From Camelimonas lactis (GTDB lineage: Bacteria > Pseudomonadota > Alphaproteobacteria > Rhizobiales > Beijerinckiaceae), in assembly GCF_004342915.1 (NCBI RefSeq), contig NZ_SLWL01000002.1, positions 124,001 to 188,000 of the forward strand: DNA of 64,000 nucleotides, given 5' to 3'. Each line of letters begins with the position of its first letter. Position 1 is the first letter of the stretch. Below the pieces are notes generated by a model. That model saw only the letters and a program-made list of their open reading frames with translations. It did no database searches and had not been told where the DNA came from. The translations under genes and the position numbers were made by a program. Positions 8,390-17,571 of this stretch are shown here, piece by piece.

Positions 8390-9696
8390 CTGGCCCTTCC
8401 TCCCTGCAAAGCGGCGCCTGGCGACGCGGCGCCTGCCCCAGCCTGACGACGCCCATGCAGACGGGCGATGGCCTGCTGGCCCGGCTGACGCCGCGCGACG
8501 GCGACATCAGCATGGCGCAACTGGCGGCGCTGGCGGAGGCCGCGGCGCGTCACGGCAACGGCCTGATCGAAATCACCATGCGCGGCGCGCTGCAGCTTCG
8601 CGGCCTGACGGCGGCGGGCGCCAGGGCGCTGGCGATGGACGTGGCCGCCAGCGGCGTCATCGCCCGCCAGGGTCTCGCCGTCGACGTTAACGCGCTGGCG
8701 GGCGTCGACCCGCTGGAGCGTTGCGATCCACGGCCGCTGGCGGCGCGGATCGCTGGCGCGGTGAGTGGCTCGGCGCTGGCGCCGCTGCTCGGCCCGAAGG
8801 TCTCGGTGACCGTGGATAGCGGCGGCCAGTTCGGCCTCTCGGCGCTGAAAGCCGATATCCGTCTCATGGCGGTCGATGCGTCGCGCTGGGCGATGATGCT
8901 GAACCTGGCCGCCGGCGCCCGCCGGGCGTTTCACGGCGATGAAACGGCGATCGGCGACGCGGCGCTGGACCTGCTGGCGGCGCTCGCGGCGCTGGGGCCG
9001 GAGGCCCGGATGCGCGATGTGGCGGCAAAGATCGCCGACAGGATCTGCGCAGGGCTGGCGGCCACCGAGCCGGCGCCGGCGCAACCAGTTGCCGTTCCGG
9101 TCGGCGTTTTTCCGACCACACTTGGCCCCGCCATGGGTCTGACGCCGCCGTTCGGGGCGACCGACAGCGGCGCCCTCAGGCAACTTGCGGCGACGTTTCC
9201 GCAGGCGCGGGTCCGCTTCGCCCCGGAGCGCGGCCTGTTGCTGACCGGCCTGGACGAAGCCGCGCGGGCGCATCTGCCGGGAGTCGCCGACGATCTCGGC
9301 TTCATCCGCCAGACCGACGATATGCGACTACGCATTTCGGTCTGCGCCGGCGCGCCGCTGTGCGCCTCCGCCGCCATCGCCACCCGCCCGCTGGCGGCGG
9401 AACTGGCGCGCGACCATGGGGCGACGCTGGCGGCCGCCGTCGGCCCCGACCAGCAACTGCACGTATCCGGCTGCGGCAAGCGTTGCGGCGCGCCGTCGCG
9501 CAACGTCACGCGGCTGGACCTGCCGGCGGGCGTGGCGGCGGCGATATCCGCCGGCCACCCGGATACGGCGCGGAAGCCTGGTCTGGCGCCAGGCCGCCTT
9601 TCTCACTTGTCCAGGACGCTTCGCACCCTGGTCGCCCGCCATACCCGTGGCGAAGCGTCTGATCCGACGCCCGATGCCCTGAAAAAACGGCCATGA
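8386..9696 (+). CDS. cobG: Precorrin-3B synthase (oxygen-dependent)
   Basis: CobG (436 residues) is the Fe-S monooxygenase that makes precorrin-3B from precorrin-3A, diagnostic of the aerobic route. It has the nitrite/sulfite-reductase-like repeats (ITMRGALQLRGL) and the 4Fe-4S ligands arranged as C320-x5-C326 and C363-x3-C367 (GCGKRCGAP). The GTG at 8386 is preceded by GGAGG and overlaps the cobN stop. An electron donor is needed. The ferredoxin-like fusion at 18500 is a candidate by context. Confidence 0.94.
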   Translation: MTGPSSLQSGAWRRGACPSLTTPMQTGDGLLARLTPRDGDISMAQLAALAEAAARHGNGLIEITMRGALQLRGLTAAGARALAMDVAASGVIARQGLAVDVNALAGVDPLERCDPRPLAARIAGAVSGSALAPLLGPKVSVTVDSGGQFGLSALKADIRLMAVDASRWAMMLNLAAGARRAFHGDETAIGDAALDLLAALAALGPEARMRDVAAKIADRICAGLAATEPAPAQPVAVPVGVFPTTLGPAMGLTPPFGATDSGALRQLAATFPQARVRFAPERGLLLTGLDEAARAHLPGVADDLGFIRQTDDMRLRISVCAGAPLCASAAIATRPLAAELARDHGATLAAAVGPDQQLHVSGCGKRCGAPSRNVTRLDLPAGVAAAISAGHPDTARKPGLAPGRLSHLSRTLRTLVARHTRGEASDPTPDALKKRP

Positions 9697-10322
9697 CCAC
9701 CCAGACCTATATCAAGGATGGCGCCGCCATCTATGAACAGTCGTTCGCCATCATCCGGCGCGAAGCGGACCTGGCGCGTTTCAGCGATGGCGAGACCGAT
9801 GTCGCGGTGCGGATGATCCACGCCTGCGGCGTGGTCGAGGCGGCGCGGCATTTCATCTTCGCCCCCGGCTTCGAGACGGCGGCGCGAGCGGCGCTGCAAA
9901 ATGGCGCGCCCATCCTGTGCGACGCGGAAATGGTGGCGCACGGAATCACCCGCGCCCGCCTGCCAGCCCGGAACGAGGTGATCTGCACCCTGCGCGATCC
10001 GCGCACGCCGGAGCTGGCGCAGAAGCTGGGCAACACCCGCTCGGCGGCGGCGCTGGAGCTGTGGCGCGACCGGCTGGAGGGCGCGGTGGTCGCCATCGGC
10101 AATGCGCCGACGGCGCTGTTCCACCTGCTGGACATGATCGACGCCGGCGCGCCGCGCCCGGCGGCGATCATCGGCATGCCGGTGGGTTTCGTCGGCGCGG
10201 TGGAATCGAAGGCGGCGCTGGCGCAGCGCGCTGATCTGGCGTTCGCGACCGTGGCCGGCCGCATGGGCGGCAGCGCCATGACCGCCGCCGCCGTCAATGC
10301 TTTGGCGAGGGCTGGCATATGA
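9693..10322 (+). CDS. cobH: Precorrin-8X methylmutase
   Basis: CobH (209 residues) moves the C11 methyl to C12, giving hydrogenobyrinic acid. The catalytic His is visible as H43 in MIHACGVVEAARHF, and the C-terminal MPVGFVGAVESK and GGSAMTAAAVNAL match the family. ATGA overlaps join it to cobG and cobI, implying translational coupling. Confidence 0.97.
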   Translation: MTTQTYIKDGAAIYEQSFAIIRREADLARFSDGETDVAVRMIHACGVVEAARHFIFAPGFETAARAALQNGAPILCDAEMVAHGITRARLPARNEVICTLRDPRTPELAQKLGNTRSAAALELWRDRLEGAVVAIGNAPTALFHLLDMIDAGAPRPAAIIGMPVGFVGAVESKAALAQRADLAFATVAGRMGGSAMTAAAVNALARAGI

Positions 10323-11071
10323 GCGCGAACAGCATGAACGGAACCGCAACCGGGCGCCTCACCGGCGTCGGCACGGGCCCCGGCGACCCTGAGCTGATGA
10401 CCCTGAAGGCGGTGCGCGCCCTCGCCGCCGCCGACGTGGTGGCGCACTTCGCCAAGCGCGGCTCCCCCAGCAACGCCCGCGCCATCGCCCAGGCGCACCT
10501 GCGCCCGGGGGTGATCGAGCTGCCGCTGCTCTATCCGGTCACCACCGAACTGCCGCACCGCAGCGACGCCTACAAGGACGCCATCACCGGCTTCTACGAG
10601 GAAGCCGCCGCCGCCGTGGCGGCGCATCTGGACGCGGGCCGCTCGGTCTGCGTGCTGAGCGAGGGCGATCCGCTGTTCTACGGGTCCTACATGCACCTGC
10701 ACGTGCGGCTGGCGACGCGCTACGCTACCGAGGTCATCCCCGGCGTCACCGCCATGTCCGGCTGCTGGTCAGCGGTGGGCCTGCCTCTGGCCCAGGGCGA
10801 GGACGTGCTGATGGTGCTGCCCGGCACCATGGACGAAGCGGAGCTGGCGCGCCGCCTCGCCGACGCCGACGCGGCGGTGATCATGAAGGTGGGCCGCAAT
10901 CTCGGCCGCATCCGCCGCGCGCTGGCCAAGGCCGGGCGGCTGGAGGGCGCGATTTATGTGGAGCGCGGCACCATGGACGCCAGCCGCACCCTGCCGCTGA
11001 GCGAGGTGGACGGCGACGCCACGCCCTATCTGTCGCTGGTGCTGACGCCGGGCTGGAGCGCGCGGCCATGA
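10319..11071 (+). CDS. cobI: Precorrin-2 C20-methyltransferase
   Basis: A 250-residue SAM-dependent tetrapyrrole methylase. The N-terminal GVGTGPGDPELMTLKAVRAL, the SEGDPLFYGSYMHL loop and EVIPGVTAMSGC are the three methylase signatures in their C20 variant. The ATG at 10319 overlaps the cobH stop. Confidence 0.96.
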   Translation: MSANSMNGTATGRLTGVGTGPGDPELMTLKAVRALAAADVVAHFAKRGSPSNARAIAQAHLRPGVIELPLLYPVTTELPHRSDAYKDAITGFYEEAAAAVAAHLDAGRSVCVLSEGDPLFYGSYMHLHVRLATRYATEVIPGVTAMSGCWSAVGLPLAQGEDVLMVLPGTMDEAELARRLADADAAVIMKVGRNLGRIRRALAKAGRLEGAIYVERGTMDASRTLPLSEVDGDATPYLSLVLTPGWSARP

Positions 11072-11883
11072 GCGGCGACGCCTCCCGGAACGACGCCGCC
11101 CCTGGCCGCCTCACGGTCATCGGCCTTGGCCCTGGCGGGCCGGAGCAGATGACGCCCGAGGCGCGCAACGCCGTGGCGCGGGCGACGGATTTCTTCGGCT
11201 ATTTTCCTTATGTGGAGCGGCTGGCGCTTGGCCCGCACCAGCGCCGCCACGCCTCCGACAATCGCGAGGAGCTGGCCCGCGCCAGAGCGGCGCTGGACAT
11301 GGCGATGGCAGGCCGCGAGGTGGCGGTGGTTTCGGGCGGCGACGCCGGCGTGTTCGCCATGGCGGCGGCGATCTGCGAGGCCATCGATCATGGCCCGGCG
11401 GAATGGCGGGCGCTGGACATCGCCATCGTGCCCGGCGTCACCGCCATGCTGGCGGTGGCCGCCTGCGTCGGCGCGCCGCTCGGCCACGACTTTTGCGCCA
11501 TTTCCCTGTCGGACAATCTGAAGCCGTGGGAGCTGATCGCGGCGCGGCTGCGCGCCGTGGCGGGCGCCGGCCTGGTCATCGCCCTGTACAACCCGGTGAG
11601 CAGGGCGCGTCCGTGGCAACTGGGCGAGGCCTTCGACATCCTGCGCGGCATCCTGCCGGCGCGGACGCCGGTGGTGTTCGGCCGCGCCGCCGGCCGGCCG
11701 GATGAGCGGGTGGCGATCGTTCCGCTGGCCGAGGCCCGCTCCGACATGGCTGACATGGCCACCTGCGTCATTATCGGCTCGCCGGAGACGCGGCTGATCG
11801 CCCGCGACGGCCGGCCGCCGCTGGTTTATGCGCCGCGCTCGGCGACCGGCGCGGGCCCGGGCTCCACGGACCGTCCGTCATGA
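11068..11883 (+). CDS. cobJ: Precorrin-3B C17-methyltransferase
   Basis: A 271-residue methylase that performs ring contraction with C17 methylation. It shows VIGLGPGGPEQMTPEA, FFGYFPYVERL, VSGGDAGVFAMA and SLSDNLKPWELI, all diagnostic of CobJ. It overlaps cobI by ATGA. Its last 58 bases overlap the convergent cobK 3' end. Confidence 0.96.
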   Translation: MSGDASRNDAAPGRLTVIGLGPGGPEQMTPEARNAVARATDFFGYFPYVERLALGPHQRRHASDNREELARARAALDMAMAGREVAVVSGGDAGVFAMAAAICEAIDHGPAEWRALDIAIVPGVTAMLAVAACVGAPLGHDFCAISLSDNLKPWELIAARLRAVAGAGLVIALYNPVSRARPWQLGEAFDILRGILPARTPVVFGRAAGRPDERVAIVPLAEARSDMADMATCVIIGSPETRLIARDGRPPLVYAPRSATGAGPGSTDRPS

Positions 11884-12689
11884 GCATGGCCGGTCACAGG
11901 CCGCGACCAGACCCCTCGCAGCCAGGCCACGGCTTCGGCGGCGGATTGCGTCGTGAGGCCGCCGGGCGATGGCGGCCGGTCGATCATGACGACGGGAACG
12001 CCCAGCAGGCGCGCCGCCGCCAGCTTGGCCGCGGCGTCGTCGCCGCCGCTGTTCTTGGTCACCAGCAGGTCGATGCGATGCTCGATGAGCAACCGCTTTT
12101 CGTCGTCCAGGCTGAACGGACCGCGCGCCCGCAGCCAGGCGACGTGGGGCAGGCGCACGTCCGCGTCGGCCGCCTCGATGGTGCGGGCCAGATAGGCGTG
12201 TTGCGGCGCGGCCATGAAGGCGGCGAGGTTCTGCCGGCCGATGGTGAGGAACACCCGGCGCGGCGCGGCGCCCAGGGCCACCACGGCCGCGTCTACGTTG
12301 GCCACGTGGCGCCAGTCATCGCCGGGTCCGGCCGCCCAGGCCGGGCGGACCAGCCGCAACAGCGGCGTTCCGGTCAGCGCCGCGGCCTCGACGGCGTTGG
12401 ACGCCATGCGCGCGGCGAAGGGATGGGTGGCGTTGACGATGCAGGCGACCCGTTGATCGCGGATGAACGCCGCCAGCCCCGCCACGCCGCCGAAACCGCC
12501 GACGCGCTGGTTGACGGCGACCGGGCCAGCCTGCGGCGGCGGCGGGTTGCGGGTGCGACCGGCGAGCGACAGCGTCACCTTGAGCGGCAGATCCGGCTGC
12601 GCCTGCAAGGCGCGCATCAGGGCGCGGGCGTCGGCGGCGCCGCCCAGTATCAGAACATGCATCAGGGCGTCGGGCTGGCGGGAGGTCAT
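11826..12689 (-). CDS. cobK: Precorrin-6A reductase
   Basis: CobK (287 residues from this start, 278 from the next Met at 12662) reduces the macrocycle of precorrin-6A with NADPH. The N-terminal HVLILGGAADARALMRAL, INATHPFAA-like VNATHPFAARMASNAV, and LVTKNSGGDDAAAKLAAA identify it. It is the only minus-strand gene inside the otherwise plus-strand cob run. About 25 extra C-terminal residues are encoded over the cobJ tail. The start is uncertain because neither Met has a strong ribosome site. Confidence 0.9.
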   Translation of the reverse strand: MTSRQPDALMHVLILGGAADARALMRALQAQPDLPLKVTLSLAGRTRNPPPPQAGPVAVNQRVGGFGGVAGLAAFIRDQRVACIVNATHPFAARMASNAVEAAALTGTPLLRLVRPAWAAGPGDDWRHVANVDAAVVALGAAPRRVFLTIGRQNLAAFMAAPQHAYLARTIEAADADVRLPHVAWLRARGPFSLDDEKRLLIEHRIDLLVTKNSGGDDAAAKLAAARLLGVPVVMIDRPPSPGGLTTQSAAEAVAWLRGVWSRPVTGHAHDGRSVEPGPAPVAERGA

Positions 12690-12728
12690 GATGGCGTCCA
12701 GTAACGACGGGCGGGCGGAAGTTGCAAG

Positions 12729-12782
12729 CGCCGCAGGCATAATGACCGCCGCAGGCAAAGAACGCGCCGCAGGCATGACGGG
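12729..12782 (+). repeat. Three 18-bp tandem units at the cobL start
   Basis: The core CGCCGCAGGCA recurs at 12729, 12747 and 12765, exactly 18 bases apart. Being a multiple of three, it encodes AAG-x3 repeats if translated. The candidate ATG codons for cobL (12742 and 12775) lie within the array. Confidence 0.8.
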
Positions 12783-14007
12783 CGCGTCAGGTCAGGACGC
12801 GCCCCGCCCATGGCTACATGTGGTCGGGCTTGGCGAGGATGGGCTGGACGGGCTCGGCGCCGGCGCCCGCCAGGCCATCGGCGACGCCCATGTGGTGTTT
12901 GGCGGTCAGCGTCATCTGGAACTGGCGGCGGCGGCGATCACCGGCGAAGCCTCCCCGTGGCCAACGCCATTCGACGCCGGCCTCGCCGCCGTGCTGGCGC
13001 GGCGCGGCGCGGCGGTGTGCGTGCTCGCCTCCGGCGACCCCATGCACTACGGCGTTGGCGCCACCCTCGCCCGCCACGTGCCCATTGCCGAAATGAAGGT
13101 GTGGCCGGCGCCGTCGTCGTTCAGCCTCGCCGCCGCGCGACTTGGCTGGGCGTTGCAGGACGTGACGCTGCTCTCGCTGCATGGCCGCGACGAGGACGCG
13201 CTGCGCGCCCATCTGTTTCCAGGAATGCGGCTGCTGGTTCTGACCAGCGACGGCGCGGCGCCGGCGCGGCTGGGGCGGATGCTGGCGGACGCGGGTTTCG
13301 GGGCTTCGGGGGCGTGGGTGCTGGAAGCGCTGGGCGGTTCGCGCGAACGGGTGACGGCGACGACGGCAGGAGCCATGGGCGAGGCACAGTTCGATCCGCT
13401 GAACGTGCTGGCGCTGGAATTGAGCGCCCATGCGCCGGTGGAGCCGGCGCCACTGGGCGTGGGGCTGGATGACAGTTTTTTCGACCACGACGGCCAGATT
13501 ACCAAGCGCGAGGTGCGCGCCGTCACCCTGGCCGCCCTGGCGCCATTGCCGGGGCAGCTGCTGTGGGACGTCGGCGCCGGCTCTGGCTCGATTGGCGTCG
13601 AATGGCTGCGGCTGTCGCCCGCCATGCGCGCCATCGCCATTGAACGGGACCCTGCGCGGGCCGAACGCGCCCGCGCCAATGCGGCGCGTCTCGGCGTTCC
13701 CCGGCTCGATCTGCGCATGGGCGCGGCCCCGGAGGCTTTCGCCGGCCTGCCGCAGCCGGACGCTATTTTCATCGGCGGCGGCGCCTGTGAAACCGTCGTG
13801 GAATCGGCCCGCGCCGCCCTGAAGCCAGGCGGTCGTCTGGTCATCAATGCGGTGACGCTGGAAACCCAGGCGCTCCTCACCACCCTGCGCCAGCGCCATG
13901 GCGGCGATCTGATTTCGCTGGCGGTGGCCCGCGCCGCGCCGGTGGGCGGCCTGACCGGCTGGCGCGCCGCCATGCCGATCGTGCAATGGCGCTGGAGCAA
14001 GCCATGA
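12742..14007 (+). CDS. cobL: Precorrin-6Y C5,15-methyltransferase (decarboxylating)
   Basis: A two-domain enzyme. The N-terminal CbiE-like methylase (VVGLGEDGLDGL, VLASGDPMHYGVG, SLHGRDEDALRAH) methylates C5. The CbiT-like part, starting at DDSFFDHDGQITKREVRAV with SAM motif DVGAGSGSIGVEWL, decarboxylates and methylates C15. Start choice is open: the ATG at 12742 gives 421 residues and the ATG at 12775 gives 410, nearer the usual length. Both have only a weak AGG ahead and lie inside an 18-bp tandem repeat. It is divergent from cobK. Confidence 0.93.
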   Translation: MTAAGKERAAGMTGASGQDAPRPWLHVVGLGEDGLDGLGAGARQAIGDAHVVFGGQRHLELAAAAITGEASPWPTPFDAGLAAVLARRGAAVCVLASGDPMHYGVGATLARHVPIAEMKVWPAPSSFSLAAARLGWALQDVTLLSLHGRDEDALRAHLFPGMRLLVLTSDGAAPARLGRMLADAGFGASGAWVLEALGGSRERVTATTAGAMGEAQFDPLNVLALELSAHAPVEPAPLGVGLDDSFFDHDGQITKREVRAVTLAALAPLPGQLLWDVGAGSGSIGVEWLRLSPAMRAIAIERDPARAERARANAARLGVPRLDLRMGAAPEAFAGLPQPDAIFIGGGACETVVESARAALKPGGRLVINAVTLETQALLTTLRQRHGGDLISLAVARAAPVGGLTGWRAAMPIVQWRWSKP

Positions 14008-14447
14008 GCGCGCGCGCCGTCTGCAGCGCCGGGGTCTGTATTGCTGGCGTCGGCTGCCGCGTTTCGGCCAGTGTTGACGATATTCTGGCTGTGATTGCTC
14101 AGGCGCTTAAGCGCGACGGCCTGCGACCAGAGAACCTCACTGCCCTCGCCTGCATTCCGGCCAGGGCGGAGCACCCGGCCATTCAGGCGGCGGCGGCGCG
14201 GCTGGGGCTGTCGCTTGTCGTCGCCGACCCGGCCGCGCTGGCGGCGATGGCCGGGGCCTGCCTCACCCGTTCGGACGCGGCGCTGGCCGCCACCGGCCTG
14301 CCCTCGGCCAGCGAGGCGGCGGCGCTGGCGGCAGCCTGCGCCATCGACGCCAACGCCCGGCTCGCCGGCCCACGCAGCGCAGGGCCCATGGCCACCTGCG
14401 CCATCGCCTGCTCACCAGCAGTTCTTCACCATCTGGATCAGCAATGA
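14004..14447 (+). CDS. cobE: CobE/CbiG C-terminal-domain protein
   Basis: A 147-residue protein resembling CobE and the C-terminal half of CbiG. It has [18 protein letters not shown] at the front, [16 protein letters not shown] in the middle and SEAAALAAA near the end. CobE is required for B12 synthesis in Pseudomonas denitrificans but its step is not well defined. The ATG at 14004 overlaps the cobL stop, and the gene overlaps cobM downstream. Confidence 0.88.
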   Translation: MSARAVCSAGVCIAGVGCRVSASVDDILAVIAQALKRDGLRPENLTALACIPARAEHPAIQAAAARLGLSLVVADPAALAAMAGACLTRSDAALAATGLPSASEAAALAAACAIDANARLAGPRSAGPMATCAIACSPAVLHHLDQQ

Positions 14448-15253
14448 CCGTCCACTTCATTGGCGCCGGGCCCGGCGCCGCCGATCTCATTACCGTTCGC
14501 GGACGCGACCTGCTGGGGCGCTGCCAGGTTTGCCTGTACGCCGGCTCCATCGTGCCGGCGGAACTGCTGCAATATTGCCCGCCAGGAGCGCGGCTGCTCG
14601 ACACGGCGCCGCTGTCGCTGGACGAGATCGAGGAAGAATACATCGCCGCCACGGCGCGCGGCCAGGATGTGGCCCGGCTGCATTCCGGCGATCTGTCGAT
14701 CTGGAGCGCGGTGGCCGAGCAGACGCGCCGGCTCGACCGGCTGGGCATCGCCTGGACGATGACGCCGGGGGTGCCGGCCTTCGCCGGCGCCGCCGCCGCC
14801 CTGGGGCGCGAACTGACCATTCCGGCGCTCGCCCAGTCGCTGGTGCTGACCCGGGTTTCCGGCCGCGCCTCACCCATGCCTGCAGGCGAAACGCTGACCG
14901 GCTTCGGCCAGACCGGAGCCACCCTGGCCATACATCTGGCCATCCACGCCCTCGACCAGATCATCGCCGAGCTGACGCCTTTGTACGGGCCGACGTGCCC
15001 GGTCGCCGTGGTGGTGCGGGCCACCTGCCCGGATGAACGGGTCATTCGCGGAACCCTGGCCGACATCGCCAGGCAGATGGCCGATGCGCCGGCGGAGCGC
15101 ACCGCGCTGGTGTTCGTCGGCCCTGGCCTCGCCGCCGCCGATTTTCAGGAAAGCGCCCTGTATGACGTGGATTACCAGCGCCGTTTTCGCGGCCGGGACG
15201 CCCATAACCGGCCGCTGGCGCAACGCGATGCGAAAAGCGGTGAGCCGTCATGA
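14444..15253 (+). CDS. cobM: Precorrin-4 C11-methyltransferase
   Basis: A 269-residue methylase with [46 protein letters not shown] and [15 protein letters not shown], the CobM/CbiF signatures. ATGA overlaps link it to cobE and cobA. Confidence 0.97.
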   Translation: MTVHFIGAGPGAADLITVRGRDLLGRCQVCLYAGSIVPAELLQYCPPGARLLDTAPLSLDEIEEEYIAATARGQDVARLHSGDLSIWSAVAEQTRRLDRLGIAWTMTPGVPAFAGAAAALGRELTIPALAQSLVLTRVSGRASPMPAGETLTGFGQTGATLAIHLAIHALDQIIAELTPLYGPTCPVAVVVRATCPDERVIRGTLADIARQMADAPAERTALVFVGPGLAAADFQESALYDVDYQRRFRGRDAHNRPLAQRDAKSGEPS

Positions 15254-16137
15254 GCACTGATCGTCCCGCCTCGCCTGGCGCCGCCGGCCAAACCCTGCCC
15301 GCCCTGGCGGCGGAAGCCCTGGCGCGGCTGGCTCAGGCTCGCCTGGCTCATGCGCCGCCGCCAATGGCCGAAGCAAGCGGCTTCGCCCCTGGCGCGGTGT
15401 GGCTGGCCGGCGCCGGCCCTGGCTCGCTGGAATGCGTGACGCTGGGCGTCGTCGCGGCGCTGGCGAAGGCCGACGCCGTCGTCTACGACGCCCTGGTTAA
15501 CCCGGACCTGCTGCTGGCGGCGCCGGACGCCGAGAAACATTACGTCGGCAAGCGCGCCGGCGTACGCTCGGCGGCGCAGACCGATATCAACGCCCTGCTC
15601 ATCCGCCTTGCCGGCGAAGGCAAACGGGTGCTGCGGCTGAAGGGCGGCGACCCCAACGTGTTTGGCCGCGGCGGCGAGGAAGCGCGGGCGCTGGCCGGCG
15701 CCGGCGTGCCGTTCCGGTTCCTGCCCGGCCTCACCTCCGGGCTGGCGGCGCTGGCCGGGGCCGGCATTCCGGCGACGCTGCGCGGCGTCAGCCAGGCGAT
15801 CATCCTCACCACCGGCCACGCCGCCGAGCCGCCCGTGCCCAACGACGGCCCGGACTGGGCGGCGCTGGCGAAAACCGGCCAGCCAATCGTCATCTACATG
15901 GGACTGGGCAACCTGCCGCTGATCCGCGACCAGCTGCTGGCCGGCGGCCTGCCGGCGCGCACCCCGGCGGCGGTGATCCACGCCGCCTCCACGCCGGAGG
16001 AAAAGGTGCTGGTTTCAGACCTGGCGGGCATCGTCGAGGCGACGCGGCGGGACCATATCAAATCGCCGGCGCTGGTTGTCATTGGCGAGATCGTCGCCTG
16101 GCGAAATGGCGCGACGCCCACCGGAGCCTTCCCATGA
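15250..16137 (+). CDS. cobA: Uroporphyrinogen-III C-methyltransferase
   Basis: A 295-residue SUMT that makes precorrin-2, the branch point to siroheme and B12. After a ~45-residue Ala-rich lead it shows [45 protein letters not shown] and [13 protein letters not shown]. It has no CysG-type dehydrogenase/chelatase extension. It overlaps cobM and cobB. Confidence 0.96.
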   Translation: MSTDRPASPGAAGQTLPALAAEALARLAQARLAHAPPPMAEASGFAPGAVWLAGAGPGSLECVTLGVVAALAKADAVVYDALVNPDLLLAAPDAEKHYVGKRAGVRSAAQTDINALLIRLAGEGKRVLRLKGGDPNVFGRGGEEARALAGAGVPFRFLPGLTSGLAALAGAGIPATLRGVSQAIILTTGHAAEPPVPNDGPDWAALAKTGQPIVIYMGLGNLPLIRDQLLAGGLPARTPAAVIHAASTPEEKVLVSDLAGIVEATRRDHIKSPALVVIGEIVAWRNGATPTGAFP

Positions 16138-17564
16138 GGCAAGGTGTGAATCCCCCTGGCCAGCCGCGCGGCCTCATCGTCGGCGCCGCCCGCTCCGGCT
16201 CCGGCAAAACCAGCGTCACCATCGGCCTGTTGCGCGCCCTGAAACGGCGCGGCCTGAACGTGCGGGCCGCCAAATCCGGGCCGGATTATATCGACCCGGA
16301 ATTCCATCGCGCCGCCACCGGCCATTCCGGCGTCAATCTGGACAGCTGGGCCATGGAGCCGGTGCTGCTGCGCGATCTGCTGGCCCGCCAGGGCGCAGGC
16401 GCCGACGTGGTGATCGTGGAAAGCGCCATGGGGCTGTTCGACGGGGTTGACGCCGCCCCCGGCCGCAGCGGCGCGGCGGCGGATCTGGCGCGCATCTACG
16501 GCCTGCCGACCCTGCTGGTGCTGGACATTTCCGGCCAGTCGCAAACCGCCGGGGCCATCGCCCACGGCTTCGCCACCCATGATCCCGCCGTGCGCATCGG
16601 CGGCGTCGTGCTCAACCAGGTCGCCAGCGAGCGGCACGAAGCCGTGGTGCGCCCGGCGATCGAGCGGCTGGGCCTGCCGGTGGTCGGCGCCATCCGCCGC
16701 AACCCGGAGATCAGCCTGCCGGAACGGCATCTGGGCCTGGTGCAGGCGGGCGAGCACGCCGCCCTGGAAGCCTTCATCGACCAGATGGCCGACGTGGTCG
16801 AGGCTTCCGTCGATCTGGACGCGGTGCTGGCGCTGGCGGCCCCCATCGCCGCGGGTCAGGGTGAAGCGCCGTCTTCCTCGCTGCCGCCGGATTCTTCCTG
16901 GCTGCCGCCGGCTCCCTCCTGGCTGCCGCCGCCTTCTTCCTGGCTGCCGCCGCCTTCTTCCTGGCTGCCGCCGCCTGGCCAACGCATCGCCATCGCCCGC
17001 GACGCCGCCTTCTCCTTCATCTACCCGCATGTGTTGCAGGGCTGGCGCGACGCGGGCGCGGAGATCGCGCTGTTCTCGCCGCTGGCCGACGAGGCGCCGG
17101 ACGCCGCCAGCGACGTCTGCTGGCTGCCAGGCGGCTATCCCGAACTGCACGCCGGCCAGCTGGCCGCCGCAAGCCGTTTCATGGACGGGCTGCGCCGCTT
17201 CGCCGACACCCGCCCGGTGCATGGCGAGTGCGGCGGCTACATGGTGCTTGGCGCGGCGCTGGAGGACGCGGAGGGCGTCACCCACCCGATGGCCGGCCTG
17301 CTCGGCCACGTCACCAGCTATGCCAAACGGCGGATGAACCTGGGCTATCGCGAGGCGCGGCTGCTCGCCGACAGCCCCGTCGGCGCGGCCGGCGATGTCA
17401 TTCGCGGCCACGAGTTCCACTATTCCCGCCTGGTGAGCGCCGGCGATGACGCGCCACTGGCGCAACTGGCTGACTCCCAGGGCCGCGACCTTGGCCCCTC
17501 CGGCGGGCGGCGCGGCCATGTCACCGGCTGCTACTTCCACGCCATCGCCCGCCACAGTGTTTGA
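16134..17564 (+). CDS. cobB: Hydrogenobyrinic acid a,c-diamide synthase
   Basis: CobB (476 residues) amidates the a and c carboxylates using glutamine and ATP. It has an N-terminal P-loop AARSGSGKTS (18-27) with KSGPDYIDPEFH, and a C-terminal class I glutaminase domain with nucleophile C366 in HGECGGYM and RGHEFHYS. Between the two domains is a linker of five tandem heptads of SSWLPPP type (residues 247-281), which accounts for most of the excess over the usual ~435-440 residues. It overlaps cobA by ATGA. Confidence 0.95.
   Translation: MRQGVNPPGQPRGLIVGAARSGSGKTSVTIGLLRALKRRGLNVRAAKSGPDYIDPEFHRAATGHSGVNLDSWAMEPVLLRDLLARQGAGADVVIVESAMGLFDGVDAAPGRSGAAADLARIYGLPTLLVLDISGQSQTAGAIAHGFATHDPAVRIGGVVLNQVASERHEAVVRPAIERLGLPVVGAIRRNPEISLPERHLGLVQAGEHAALEAFIDQMADVVEASVDLDAVLALAAPIAAGQGEAPSSSLPPDSSWLPPAPSWLPPPSSWLPPPSSWLPPPGQRIAIARDAAFSFIYPHVLQGWRDAGAEIALFSPLADEAPDAASDVCWLPGGYPELHAGQLAAASRFMDGLRRFADTRPVHGECGGYMVLGAALEDAEGVTHPMAGLLGHVTSYAKRRMNLGYREARLLADSPVGAAGDVIRGHEFHYSRLVSAGDDAPLAQLADSQGRDLGPSGGRRGHVTGCYFHAIARHSV
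16872..16976 (+). repeat. Five 21-bp in-frame tandem units in the cobB linker
   Basis: The units start at 16872, 16893, 16914, 16935 and 16956. They encode SSSLPPD, SSWLPPA, PSWLPPP, SSWLPPP and SSWLPPP, with the last two units identical in DNA. The array lies between the synthetase and glutaminase domains, where length change should be tolerated. Confidence 0.95.
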
Positions 17565-17571
17565 GCCCCAC

